Position numbers and translations under genes: made by a program. A stretch of DNA of 64,000 nucleotides from Nilaparvata lugens (lineage: Eukaryota > Arthropoda > Insecta > Hemiptera > Delphacidae), in the NCBI RefSeq assembly GCF_014356525.2, contig NC_052511.1:11834175-11898174 (forward strand), in the 5' to 3' direction. Shown in pieces: positions 49,801 to 57,392 of this stretch. Under the pieces are notes generated by a model. That model did no database searches. It was given only the letters and a program-made list of their open reading frames with translations, and was not told the DNA's origin. Position 1 is the stretch's first letter; every line of letters starts with the position of its first letter.

Positions 49801-52800
49801 TATTGTGGAACACATATTTCTCATTTTATTATTTGTAAGAGGAATTCTCAATTGATACTTGTTCTCTTATTGTAAAACTCTCATTATTTATTCATTTGTG
49901 AAAGGGAAGACCAACTCTTCATGGTCCAATAATAATGTATTTAATGGAAATGAATCATACATTGAAAAGTATACGTATCAATATGAATTCATACTATAAG
50001 TATCCTGCAATATATCCCTTCTAATAAACTTGATAATTCTATAAGGCAAGTGATCGGTTGAATGCCTGTTTGAAAGACTACGAAAGGATGACAATCTCTT
50101 CAACCAACTCGGAAGGCATTTCTATTCTAGAAATTAAACTCTCATACACTCAAAACAGGACAATGTGTGGTAAATTCCAATTCTTTTCAATATCCACATT
50201 ATTTTCCTATAGCCGGAGAGATAAAAGTTTGGTATATTTTAAGATATTTTTTCAAATTGATAAAGAAAAAAGAAAAATTACAAAGAAATTAATAAAATAG
50301 TATCTTGAAGATTCATGGGCATACGAGTGTATCTATTATGGAATGCCCTGCACCAAAGAATACAGCACTTTTCTGCTGTATAACAGTTTTCTCTGCCTGC
50401 ACTAACAACCTTCATTATCTGCAACCGCTCTTGATTTCACTTTTATCAAATTAATACTAGATTTTCCATTATCTTTTCCTTAATATTAAATCTTCTGAAT
50501 TGAGATTGGTATTAGAATCAGTTTTGAAAGGTTAAATATTGGTTGATTTTGCAGAAGAATATCACAATGAACAAAGGAAACAGCTCGAATGTGTACAACG
50601 TAATAAACAACGAGAAAGCTCAAGATAACTATTAAAGTATTCAAGCCAAGCCTAATAATTATTATGATTATAAAACAGTGATTGAAAAAATATAGGCCTA
50701 TATTATCATTCAAAGTATTACTAGGAGAAATATTAGAATCAGTTTTGAAAGGTTAGATATTGGTTGAGTTTGCAGATGAATATTGTACAAATCGTAGGAG
50801 ATGTCGATGGGACTTGAAAGTTATGTACTTTTTTAGAAAAAGAATTACAAAGTTGCTCGAGAAATAGGCTACATTCAGTACCTTTTTTCAACTTTATAAT
50901 TGTTGGGATATTAAAACTTTGAAGAAAACCTTTGAAGCCATTCATCTTTTCAAATGTTGCCAAATTAAATCTATTCATTCCTTCTACGAGTATCCCTTCT
51001 CCTAGTATCAAATGAGAGTTCTCTATCTCCAAACCGGTATGCCCTTACATTATCGAGCATTCTGGAGGATCTAGGAATTCAAAAGTGATGAATTTCTAAA
51101 AAAATATTTAAAAATAAATATTGTATAAATCGTAGGAGATGTTGATGGGACTTGAAAGTTATGTACTTTTTAGAAAAAGAATTACAAAGTTGCTTGAGAA
51201 AAATAGATAAATATTATATATGACCGTAACACACAACTATAACCTGGTTATAGTCAATGTTTGATTTCATTACGAACTGCTTGTTAAATAAGCTTTTATT
51301 TATATAAATAACTGACTGCTATGTCGTAATTAATTGTTCAAAAGTGACTGGTTAAAGTATGTGGATATGTGTCCACATTTTTTTTTCCTGAATTAAGAGT
51401 GCACTCCTGAAGGATTAAAGATGTTGAACCGGCAAGATGCTCCACTGATTCTATGTAATATCATAGAGAAACAATAGCGTAAGTAGATATCCCATGGTAT
51501 AGGGCGTTTATGTCGCAACTTTTACTGTTATCTCAAGCCGATTACTGTCGATTTTTACTGTTTTGACCGGGTAAGAGTGTATGAACGGCACAATATGAGA
51601 GACTACCAGCGTCATAAACTATCACTTATGCTATTGTTTCTCTATTTTTTTTATTTTTTTTTATTTCATTTATTTGCAATACAAATGAGACTAATGTAAT
51701 AACATTGGTAGATAAAATAATAAGGTAGTCCTTGTGCTATTTTTCTTCCAAATTTGTAGGTGACACAGTCCAAGATGAGGTTAGAATATTTCACGTGTAC
51801 AATTTTCACAAAATTCTAGTCCAAAATAAACATGAAAACTATAAATTTTGAATTTAGAAGGCTTGAATTAATAAATTGATTAGAAATATTACACTCAATT
51901 ACCACTTGTAACAAATAATATTAAGTTATTTAAGAAAATTTGGAACCATTGAAGAAACTCAAACTTGTAAACACTATTCAAAAAATAAATCTATGGTAAT
52001 ATACAGTAGGCTACACAGACAAGATATCAAGGAGTTTGAGAGAAATAATATTATACTCTAATTAATGTTTTCACGTTCTTAATTCCTTATTCAATGGTCG
52101 ATTCATCAAATTCATCAGCATTGAGTAATTGAATTACAAAAGAGACAGGGAAAGTATGTTAATTTTCAATAATTGAGCAACAGGTATTCGATGTGCAGGC
52201 TCTTACAAAATCGATCATTCTGAGAGATCCAGCCGTCCAAAAGTATTAAATTTCTAGAAAAATTGAAGATAAATATTGTATGAATCGTATGAGATGTCGA
52301 TGGGACTTGAAAGTTATTTACTTTTTGAGAAAAAGACTCAGAAAGTTGCTCAATTTAACATATATTTAGAGCATCAATGACGTCACACCGACCAGCTGGT
52401 TTGGATTTGTTACTGCGCATCTTTTCGTGGCACTACCTTGTATTCTAGGTACATTGGTACAGTCCATAGAACATCAGCCTTGAGCACCATGGTCAGCAGC
52501 ACCATGGTGATCAAGGCTGATGTTCTATGGACTGTACTATCATGTTGCAGGGCGTAAGTTCTTATTTTGCGTTCGTGACACTAGGGACACCAGCCGATGC
52601 TCTAAATTTTGGTGTCCGACTTGTGACACCGCTGGGACACCATGGTGTCTTAGTGGCGTCCCAGCTTGCTTTACAACCGGACACCACAAGTGTCTCATGT
52701 CTCACTGATATCCCAGCTTGTTTTACACACGACGACTATAAGTGTCTCACTGGTGTTCCAATGTGATACAGGCCTTCTCTTCCATAACTAACCCATTTTG

Positions 52801-55800
52801 ATTTTGAATTAAGGATCAGGTTTTACCAAATGGCGTAATATCTGCTGTCGACCCAACCATAAAGATGAAAGGCATGTGTATCATTTTGGTCATATTTTGA
52901 TAGTTACTAAATTTTCAGTCATTTTGGACGCGTAGACTGTCGTTTGAGTTGGTCAATTTCGGGCTTCGCCTGCTCTCAACCTCTCATCAGACAAAAACTT
53001 GACCAAACCCAATCTGAATTTGGCTCCAATTTATTACTTCTGATGATATTTGGAACATATCACTACAATAATCGTGCCTCACGAATTTTTTAGGGATAAG
53101 AACTAAGCAATCTGTCCGATTCAGTCAAAATTTATATTAGTCAAATGAATCGGAGCACACACTGATCTAAATCAACACCACGTGATCAAGTGCACAGACA
53201 TATACGTCAACAATATATTTAATAGTTTGCTGATCTTCTGCAAACCCAGTAGTTATTTGATCCGATTCTTATTAAACTTTGTTGTACAAAGTTTAATTTT
53301 CCATTCTATTTTTTAGGCGAAGGTGTGGACGGTTTGGCGTGTGTACGATTTGGAATGGTGACCACCGATACGGACGTAGCGGAGCTGCTGCATTTGTTTC
53401 AGTCGGTCGGACAGAAGGAGGAAGAAAGTTGGAAGTTCATTGACACAATGGCCGAAGTAGTTATTAAAGGTAAGTCATTCACGATTTTATCAAACGTTGC
53501 CACTATTCATTTATTCGTGAGATATCATGAAAACTCGATGAATCGTTTGGTTATTTTAATATAGTTGATCATTTCCAGCTGAAATTGTGGATGTGCACAA
53601 AAGTAGCAAAATTAGTAAGTTATAATCATAACTTTTTAAAGTATTTCTCAGAGATACTCGAATGATTTGAGTCAATGATGTGTTTTTAAAAAGAAAACGA
53701 AAGGGTACAGGTTCATTCATGAAAAAAAGATTTTTGTAATTTAGAAATAGATGGTAGCTGTATTTTTGGCGGAACTTTCATTTTCATCATTCTATTGTCT
53801 ATTTTCTACACTTCTCCTTTATAAATATCAATAGTTTATTAAAAGATGTAATCATCAAGGTTCGGTATGTATTTTTATTGTAATTTCTTGTGTTTGAGAA
53901 ATATGTCTTCATCCCATTATATTCTATTATTTTCTATTCTATTTTAAACTATTGAACTATTCTTTTCTATTATATTTTTTTATTTTCATAGGAATTGAAG
54001 CAGCCACCTTAGATCTTCAGAAGGAAAGTGAAGACAAGCTATGGCAAGATGGGATCTTAAGACAGGTAAATATGGTATAATCTTGATATAGGTGAAATAG
54101 TTATCTATCAAATCGGTTTCCCGATTTTTAAAGTAGGCAATTATATTGATTTTTTAATCAAATTTAGGACCGTTTTTCGATCTCGGGACTTGGCTAAGTT
54201 CTAGACTTTAAACAGCTGGAGTCAGAAAATTGGCTTCCAAAACGGTGCGTAGTCGCAGTATTTATTTTCTCATTTCTATAATTGGGAACGTTTTTCCTTG
54301 ACGAAATGAAACATTCCTAAATAATTAAAAATAGCCGAAACTTTACACTATTTTCTCATTTTAATTTGTGTTCAATTTTCTAGTTTTTTCGAAATTTAAT
54401 TCCATTGTGAATATGACAATGACTACGACTACGCCCCGTTTCGGAAAGCCAATTTTCTGACTCCAGCTGTTTAAAGTCTAAAACTTAGCCAAGTCTCGAG
54501 CTCGGAAACCGGCCCTAAAATACTCCTTTTGTTTCACAATGAATATTGAAAAATTACTTACCTTTTGCATTGGGAAATTTGATGCTTTTATCCTGACGAA
54601 GCTCCTAATAAAGAGTGTAATGCTATTGCCTTTCACAATTTAAAAAGGTGGTAATTTTTAATGCCTATTTAGTATAAGACGTGAATCTTATATTTTTTTT
54701 TATTTGTATCTAGTTGTTTCTTCATGGAAAACAGCATCGATTTCATTTATTATTTTATTGAATTGAAACATCAAACGATGTGTGATAATATTGTTCGTTG
54801 TTCTGATTCTTCCACTGGGGGAAATGGGATATTCACCTTTTTATACATTGAATAATACACATAATTTTAATGATTGGGAAAGATTCAACAGGCTCAGCCC
54901 AAAACTGGCCCTCTCACAAATATTAATATAAATAATTCAAAAATATAGGTTATGTTTCATCACCTAGGTTTCATCAGATAGGTCAAGTCCAATTATTATT
55001 TCCATATTTTCCCTTCCATTTCAAAATTTCCCACATTACCTACCTTTACTTAAGTACGGTAGCTAACAGCTTAGTTAATTCAATTATCTTATAGATTTTA
55101 AAATTGACCTAGACTCCTGGAAGCGACTGACCTGAAACGCCGACCCCACCTGAGTGGGAAAAGGCTGAGAAGAAGAAGAAGAAGGAGAAGAAGGAGAAGA
55201 AGGAGAAGAAGGAGAAGAAGGAGAAGAAGGAGAAGAAGGAGAAGAAGGAGAAGAAGGAGAAGAAGAAGAAGAAGAAGAAGAAGAAGAAGAGAGAAGAAGA
55301 AGAAGAAGAAGAAGAAGAAGAAGAAATTGACAAAAGAAGTCATCAAGACAAGATTTTCATTGAGATTTTATGTGAATAATTTTTACTCGCATTTGAGCTA
55401 TGTTTATCAAATTATCAATAATGTTTTTCTATTGAATGAACGTTTTTTTTTGTTCCAAGGTTCCTGTTTTTGGTTCTCTGGTGAATTGGTGGTCACCATT
55501 GACGAAAGATGGTGGAGCGGGAATAAAGGGGAGGAGCTTAGATTTGACTGCTGGTGTGGTTGCATCTACTGAAAATATCTACAGATATCATATGCAGGTT
55601 AGTATGGCGTTATCTCAATCCGTTTAATTAATGAATTAGGGCTGTGAAATTCACTTTAGATGTTATTTTAAAATACAATAGTCTGGTTACACAAGAGCCT
55701 GTTGAGTTTTAATAATGATGAAATGCCGGGAGAACTAATCAGAAAAGGTTTTTTTGAGATACAATGCTTCTTTCGAAAAAGCCTTCTCTGATTGGTTCTC

Positions 55801-57190
55801 CCGGCATTTGTGACAATGTGTTATTTATTACGGAACAGCTCTCACGACATATCTGATAACCGTGTTGGAAAGTTTTACTGACGTTTTCAGAATTATTCAA
55901 GACTAGCAGGTAACCCGTGCTTCGCAAGGGTCTATTTTAAAACATAAAACTGAAAACTTGACGTAATAAAAAATTCTAAATTTGAAAATAGGCCTATAAC
56001 AATCCTCGGTTAATAAATAATCTTCATGCAAAATTTCAAATCAATCAGTCCAGTAGTTCAGACGTGATGATGCGTCAAACATCATTTCCCGTACGTGTAT
56101 GAGCCAGCTCTTTCCATTATTATTGTAAAGATGATGGATAGATGGATGATTTATCAGTATCTTTGAATGAGAATAACTTTTGAACGGTTTGAGAAATCGG
56201 TGCTGTTTTTACCATTCATTTTCTCTTGACATTCTGTATCAGCAGCTTCTCTTTGTCTCAGATACAGAGTACCGGCCAGCAACGGTCACAGTTATCACAT
56301 AGTTATTCAAAAGTATTCTTTGAGTATCTATAGTGAGGTCCACGTTATAACGGCAGTGTGTGATTTGCAATGATGTTGCTATCTCTGTGTATCATTCAAC
56401 AAAGCAGATGGCGCTATCTCTTTCACGCATTGCAAGGTTGCCACATCGTTTATCAACAATGTAGAAATTCAACTAATTGACAAAATAGGGTTAAGGGTTA
56501 GGTTCTATTTAGGTTATATTTAATAACGTTTCATAAGGATAGGTTAGATTTTTGCTTTGAAATTGCAATATGCTAGAAGGGGCTAGGGTCCAGGTAGAGT
56601 TATGTTTTTTGTTGTTTCAAAGGTTTTATCTAGGTTATATTTAATAATGTTTTATAAGGATAGGTTAGGTTTTTGCTTTGGAATTGCAATATGCTAGAAG
56701 GGGCTAGGGTCCAGGTAGAGTTATGTTTTTTGTTGTTTCAAAGGTTTTTTCAAGTTATATTCAATAATGTTTCATGAGGCTAGGTTATGTTTTTGCTTTA
56801 AAATTGCAATATGCTAGAAGGGGCTAGGGTCCAGGTAGAATTATGGTTTTAGATATTTCAAAGGTGAAAAGATAGGTTAGGGGGTTAGGATTTTGCTTTG
56901 AAATTGCAATATTGGAGAAGACAGTAGAAGGGAGTTTTTGAAAATTTCAGATTAAGGTAAAGAAGACAACGATTGACACAAATTATGGTGACTCATCTAT
57001 TTGTTCGCTGGCACCACCTCCCCACCCCCGTTCAAAGACAGCATCTCCGGGCCCCTTGGAGGCAACATACCCAGAGAAGGTTACAGTAGAGGCCATGAGC
57101 CATGTAAATGAGTTGGATGAATCTAGGTATGGAAGAGTCTGGGAATCTGAATACCCCTATATGGAGTCAGTTATCTGCCAGACTTGGTGA
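25528..57190 (+). CDS. PDXDC1: PDXDC1 homologue (PLP-decarboxylase fold), 17 exons, about 775 aa
   Basis: Exons are 25528-25608, 29349-29498, 30324-30502, 38630-38819, 41021-41168, 41906-42033, 42514-42585, 44641-44739, 45150-45251, 45887-45958, 46774-46872, 47741-47899, 48748-48991, 53317-53469, 53992-54065, 55460-55597 and 56951-57190. All phases agree, giving 775 residues against about 788 in human. Family landmarks in order are [129 protein letters not shown] and LDLTAG. The usual NPHKW-type lysine is absent, so PLP chemistry is doubtful. The last exon may instead end at 57126 (TCTAG|GTATGG) and splice onward. Protein function is poorly known. Confidence 0.92.
26713..28710. mobile_element. 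Decayed mariner-type element, interrupted by a LINE fragment
   Basis: TA-flanked ends TACGAGGGTAATTTTTTTCA and AAAACAAGAATAACCCTCGTA form an inverted terminal repeat. Left inner sequence (CGCTCTGTGATCAGTG, GTCGAGTTATAGACCCA) matches the smaller copy at 47252-47638. On the plus strand near 28275-28400, [13 protein letters not shown] and GMFPH/EEFQNNV in shifting frames recall the HPPYSPDLA region and C-terminus of mariner transposases. Stops and frameshifts show it is dead. The middle is foreign (see 26990-28060). Confidence 0.7.
26990..28060 (+). pseudogene. Reverse transcriptase fragment of a non-LTR retrotransposon
   Basis: Broken frames read [20 protein letters not shown], then LFADDV (27121-27245), then [20 protein letters not shown] and [20 protein letters not shown] (27295-27567), then [33 protein letters not shown] and [14 protein letters not shown] (27629-27937). 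These are RT motifs and the C-terminal part of ORF2 of CR1/Jockey-like LINEs. Several frame changes and stops are present. It lies inside the mariner-type remnant, in PDXDC1 intron 1. Confidence 0.75.
29640..29950. repeat. Possible old retroelement fragment
   Basis: The stretch contains CAGTCTGAGGATGCCAGTAC followed by ACATGGCGAAACGGTCGTC, a combination I have seen in dispersed insect repeats and which may be the 3' end of a retroelement. It is bordered by AT-rich DNA and has no ORF. Only the motif supports it. Confidence 0.3.
31498..31678. mobile_element. 181-bp MITE with inverted ends
   Basis: Left AGGCTAGGTGCACACCAGTT then AGTCAAGACAAGAC; right GTCTTGTCTTGACTGACTAA then CTGGCCTAGCCT. The arms are roughly 35 bp with small indels, and the interior is also partly self-complementary (AGTCACAATA / TATTGTGACT). 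It lies in PDXDC1 intron 3. Confidence 0.65.
31700..32515. mobile_element. Second copy of the 15151-16203 foldback family, inverted
   Basis: Read in reverse it matches the element at 15151-16203: TAGGTAAGGAAAGTATTG, ATTAAGGTACCCCAATTTCT, ACACGATATCTCATCTCCCA, CCATTTTAGCCGCC (as GGCGGCTAAAATGG) and the arm with GAGATGCGCGGGAACACTAG, ending GTGCGCCACACCAGATTTTT. A (TG)n tract at about 31840-31885 replaces the CA stretch. One full arm is kept and the other is reduced to the short CTTTCCTTGCCC end. Confidence 0.75.
33491..34441 (-). mobile_element. Tc1/mariner-type transposon with internal deletion
   Basis: Ends TACAGGGCCCGGCATAAAAA and TTAATATGCCGGTCCCTGTA form an inverted terminal repeat between TA dinucleotides. 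On the minus strand the transposase remnant reads [42 protein letters not shown], then [16 protein letters not shown] and [11 protein letters not shown], the region of the first catalytic Asp. It then passes after about 7 residues to [20 protein letters not shown] and NGNHLDEI, the family's C-terminus. The intervening 150 or so residues with the remaining DDE residues are missing. Stops and frameshifts show the protein is dead. Confidence 0.8.
34445..34650 (-). repeat. CCCGTGCTTCGC-type dispersed repeat, copy 1
   Basis: In reverse orientation this contains the elements of copies at 55906-56115 and 63258-63445: CACGTACGGGA, ATGCGTCATC in inverse form, AGTCCAGTAG, TATAACCAT and CGGGTTACCTGCTAG at the end. 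The ACCCGTGCTTCGCAAGGGTC motif marks the family. It abuts the Tc1/mariner-type element at 33491-34441. Confidence 0.6.
34722..34727 (-). terminator. Candidate poly(A) signal of the nested antisense gene
   Basis: TTTATT on the plus strand is AATAAA on the minus strand, about 240 bp beyond the TAA at 34965-34967, in an AT-rich tail. Position and spacing suit a 3' UTR end. Confidence 0.45.
34965..38570 (-). CDS. Nested antisense gene, DUF4485-like small protein (143 aa model)
   Basis: Minus-strand exons 38570-38453, 37250-37090 and 35117-34965 join in frame to 143 codons plus stop. The last two are firm: acceptor TTTTCAG then [20 protein letters not shown] and [20 protein letters not shown], donor GTATTC; acceptor TTTCTTTTTCAG-like then [20 protein letters not shown], ending [16 protein letters not shown]. 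The first exon ([15 protein letters not shown]) is a proposal; phase fits only with a weak donor GTGATA. The W(I/M)xxLC...RNxYxxxLxxxLxxG-like pattern recalls DUF4485, found at the N-terminus of centrosomal CEP112. That link is inference. A minus-strand AATAAA is at 34722-34727. It lies wholly in PDXDC1 intron 3. Confidence 0.55.
37440..37562 (+). repeat. LINE 3' tail
   Basis: The stretch GAAGACAGTTTTGGGCTAAG, CTATGCCTGTTGTCTTC, then CCAATGAAATAAATAAATAA is the pattern of a retrotransposon 3' UTR with its simple tail. Similar pieces occur at about 35445-35520 (CAGTTTTGGACTGAGCTTGT), at 47155-47225 (TTTTGGGCGTGAGCCTGTAG and AATAAATAAA) and inverted at about 54865-54925 (CAGGCTCAGCCCAAAACTG). 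Confidence 0.5.
37945..38095. repeat. MITE with AGCCTGTTGAATTT arms
   Basis: GTTGCACAGAAGCCTGTTGA and TTTAATCATGATTAAA are answered by TTTAAATTTAACAGGCTTTT and GTGAAAC. The central part also pairs (CCAATCAGAGAA / GGCTTCTCTGATT). A relative lies at 55681-55809. Confidence 0.5.
39676..40514. mobile_element. GAGGTCCAC-family MITE carrying a nested repeat
   Basis: The left end AGGTCCACGTTATAATGGCA and the right end CCATTGTAATGTGGACCTC match the element at 3925-4300. It is about 839 bp rather than 375 because the 239-bp repeat at 39914-40152 lies inside it, along with flanking sequence such as GTAGGCTAACTGAAGCATGG. It sits in PDXDC1 intron 4. Confidence 0.65.
39914..40152 (+). repeat. Dispersed repeat, copy 2 of a near-identical pair
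   Basis: This matches 16204-16441 from TTTTTATACAAACCTGAAAT to GTAGGCTAACTGA with few differences, in the same orientation. It is flanked by MITE sequence here and by the 15151-16203 foldback element there, which helps to define its ends. Confidence 0.8.
41634..41783. mobile_element. 150-bp MITE with GCACACAGGGAC-type ends
   Basis: Left AGCAACCTGCACACAGGGAC and right GTCCGTGTGTGCAGGCTGCT are inverted copies. The interior has CTAGCTACTGCTGGAACG against CGTTCCCGAGACAGCTATTG. It lies in PDXDC1 intron 5, about 120 bp before exon 6. Confidence 0.6.
43188..44350 (-). pseudogene. RNase H domain and C-terminus of a LINE ORF2, two stop codons
   Basis: On the minus strand one frame runs from about 44350 to a stop at 43188 and is broken only by TGA (44214-44216) and TAA (43902-43904). 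It reads [34 protein letters not shown], then [20 protein letters not shown] (first RNase H Asp), [33 protein letters not shown], and a C-x2-C-x4-H-x4-C finger ([18 protein letters not shown]). An RNase H domain after RT is typical of I/LOA/R1-group LINEs. The RT portion is absent, so the copy is 5'-truncated. It lies in PDXDC1 intron 7. Confidence 0.85.
46408..46648. mobile_element. GC-rich MITE with TGCGTACA ends
   Basis: AAGCTGCGTACACATATTCG at the left is answered by GAGTCTGTACGCACCTTTAC at the right, an imperfect inverted terminal repeat. The interior is rich in CG (CACCGAGCACGCTCC, TTCCCCGGTCGAACCAC, GTGACGTTCGGTTGCGG) unlike the AT-rich surroundings. It lies in PDXDC1 intron 10, about 125 bp before exon 11. 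Confidence 0.6.
47252..47638. mobile_element. Short mariner-family deletion derivative (387 bp)
   Basis: Ends TACAAGGGTCATTTTTTTCA and GAAAAGAATGACCCTCGTA pair as an inverted repeat and match the ends of the 26713-28710 element, as do CACCAAACGTCCTGTAATCG and TTGTCGAGTTATAGAGCC. No transposase is left. It lies in PDXDC1 intron 11. Confidence 0.75.
51463..51645. mobile_element. Nested 183-bp MITE with AGAGAAACAATAGCGTAAG ends
   Basis: ATAGAGAAACAATAGCGTAA at the left and TTATGCTATTGTTTCTCTAT at the right form the inverted terminal repeat. The inside includes GGGCGTTTATGTCGCAACTT. The unit sits between the arms of the larger 49100-52550 element. Confidence 0.7.
52457..52537. repeat. 36-bp stem hairpin with 9-nt loop
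   Basis: Bases 52457-52492 (GTACAGTCCATAGAACATCA onward) pair with 52502-52537 at 35 of 36 positions, around the loop TCAGCAGCA. It lies at the right end of the 49100-52550 element, where GTACAG of the end is mirrored as CTGTAC. The shape is compatible with a pre-miRNA-like or snap-back structure. Confidence 0.85.
54164..54519. mobile_element. 356-bp MITE with arms of about 90 bp
   Basis: TTAGGACCGTTTTTCGATCT, GGGACTTGGCTAAGTTCTAG and AAACAGCTGGAGTCAGAAAA are repeated inverted as TTTTCTGACTCCAGCTGTTT, CTAAAACTTAGCCAAGTCTC and GGAAACCGGCCCTAA. It lies in PDXDC1 intron 15, about 100 bp after exon 15. Confidence 0.75.
55110..55325 (+). repeat. LINE 3' end fragment with GAA-rich minisatellite
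   Basis: GACTCCTGGAAGCGACTGAC, CTGAAACGCCGACCCCACCT and GAGTGGGAAAAGGCTGAGAA resemble the very end of RTE-like LINE ORF2s, which finish with a Lys/Arg-rich tail. From about 55172 it passes into (GAAGAAGGA)n and then (GAA)n to 55325. The long Leu or Ser runs read on the other strand are artefacts of this tract. It lies in PDXDC1 intron 15. Confidence 0.6.
55681..55809. repeat. MITE related to 37945-38095
   Basis: GTTACACAAGAGCCTGTTGA and AATGCCGGGAGAACTAATCA are followed by an inverted GATTGGTTCTCCCGGCATT. The start matches the AGCCTGTTGA arm of the copy at 37945-38095, and the second arm end is lost. Confidence 0.5.
55906..56115 (+). repeat. CCCGTGCTTCGC-type dispersed repeat, copy 2
   Basis: CAGGTAACCCGTGCTTCGCA, AAACTTGACGTAAT, CAATCCTCGGTTAATAAAT, AATCAGTCCAGTAGTTCAGA and CGTGATGATGCGTCAAACAT appear in order. 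The last four are shared with 63258-63445, and the inverse of the family is at 34445-34650. Confidence 0.65.
56335..56460 (+). repeat. Partial GAGGTCCAC-family MITE
   Basis: GAGGTCCACGTTATAACGGC begins a copy related to 3925-4300 and 39676-40514. The segment TGGCGCTATCTCTTTCACGC, then TTGCAAGGTTGCCAC, resembles the inverse of GAGAGAGATAGTGCTATCTG in the 39.7-kb copy. The right end is missing. Confidence 0.5.
56490..56945 (+). repeat. Minisatellite, about 120-bp unit, three to four copies
   Basis: The marker AATTGCAATATGCTAGAAGG recurs at 56561, 56682 and 56802, and a shorter relative AATTGCAATATTGGAGAAG at 56902. Each unit holds GGGGCTAGGGTCCAGGTAGA, TTTCAAAGGT and a GGTTAGRTTTTTGCTTT segment. 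The array occupies most of PDXDC1 intron 16 and stops within a few bases of the acceptor of exon 17 (56951). Confidence 0.8.
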
Positions 57191-57392
57191 GAGACGGTCG
57201 CTTGTTTTTGGCTTGTTATCATCTACCGTTCGTTGCCTGCAATGAACTGAAATCTACTCGTAGTCTAGCCGCGCCGTGTCGTGAAATTTTGCATTTTTTC
57301 CGAAAAATTGAAATTTAAGCATAGTGTAACAATAATTACCAAAAGTTACAGTTTATTTCAGTTTTTATTTTTTGGTTGTGTACAGTATAGTC

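Larger units (their letters stand above)
49100..52550. mobile_element. 3.4-kb element with inverted arms of about 450 bp
   Basis: The left arm (about 49100-49560: CATGATAGTACAGTTCAAGG, TGCCTAGAATAGAAGGTAGT, TTAAATTGAGCAACTTTCTG, GACGGCTGGATCTCTCAGAA, ATCGAATACCT) is repeated inverted at about 52050-52475. Inside, the segment AAATCGTAGGAGATGTCGAT / GGGACTTGAAAGTTATGTAC / AGAATTACAAAGTTGCT occurs directly at about 50785-50865 and 51125-51200 and is also part of both arms. A further segment (ATTAGAATCAGTTTTGAAAGG) is duplicated at 50510 and 50732. A TIR element is nested at 51463-51645. There is no long ORF. It fills PDXDC1 intron 13. Confidence 0.75.

Noticed and set aside
50486..51032. Minus-strand ORFs within the 49.1-52.5 kb element as a transposase
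   Set aside because: They are short (75 and 97 codons), span the internal duplicated segment and show no DDE, RNase H or zinc-finger motif.
52520..52766. ORFs with repeated Cys/Thr-rich segments ([18 protein letters not shown])
   Set aside because: They come from a locally duplicated non-coding segment with GTGTCTCA/CCCAGCTTG repeats at the edge of the inverted-repeat element; start and end are not supported.
55098..55346. Minus-strand ORFs of long Leu, Ser or Phe runs
   Set aside because: They are translations of the GAA-rich minisatellite and not genes.
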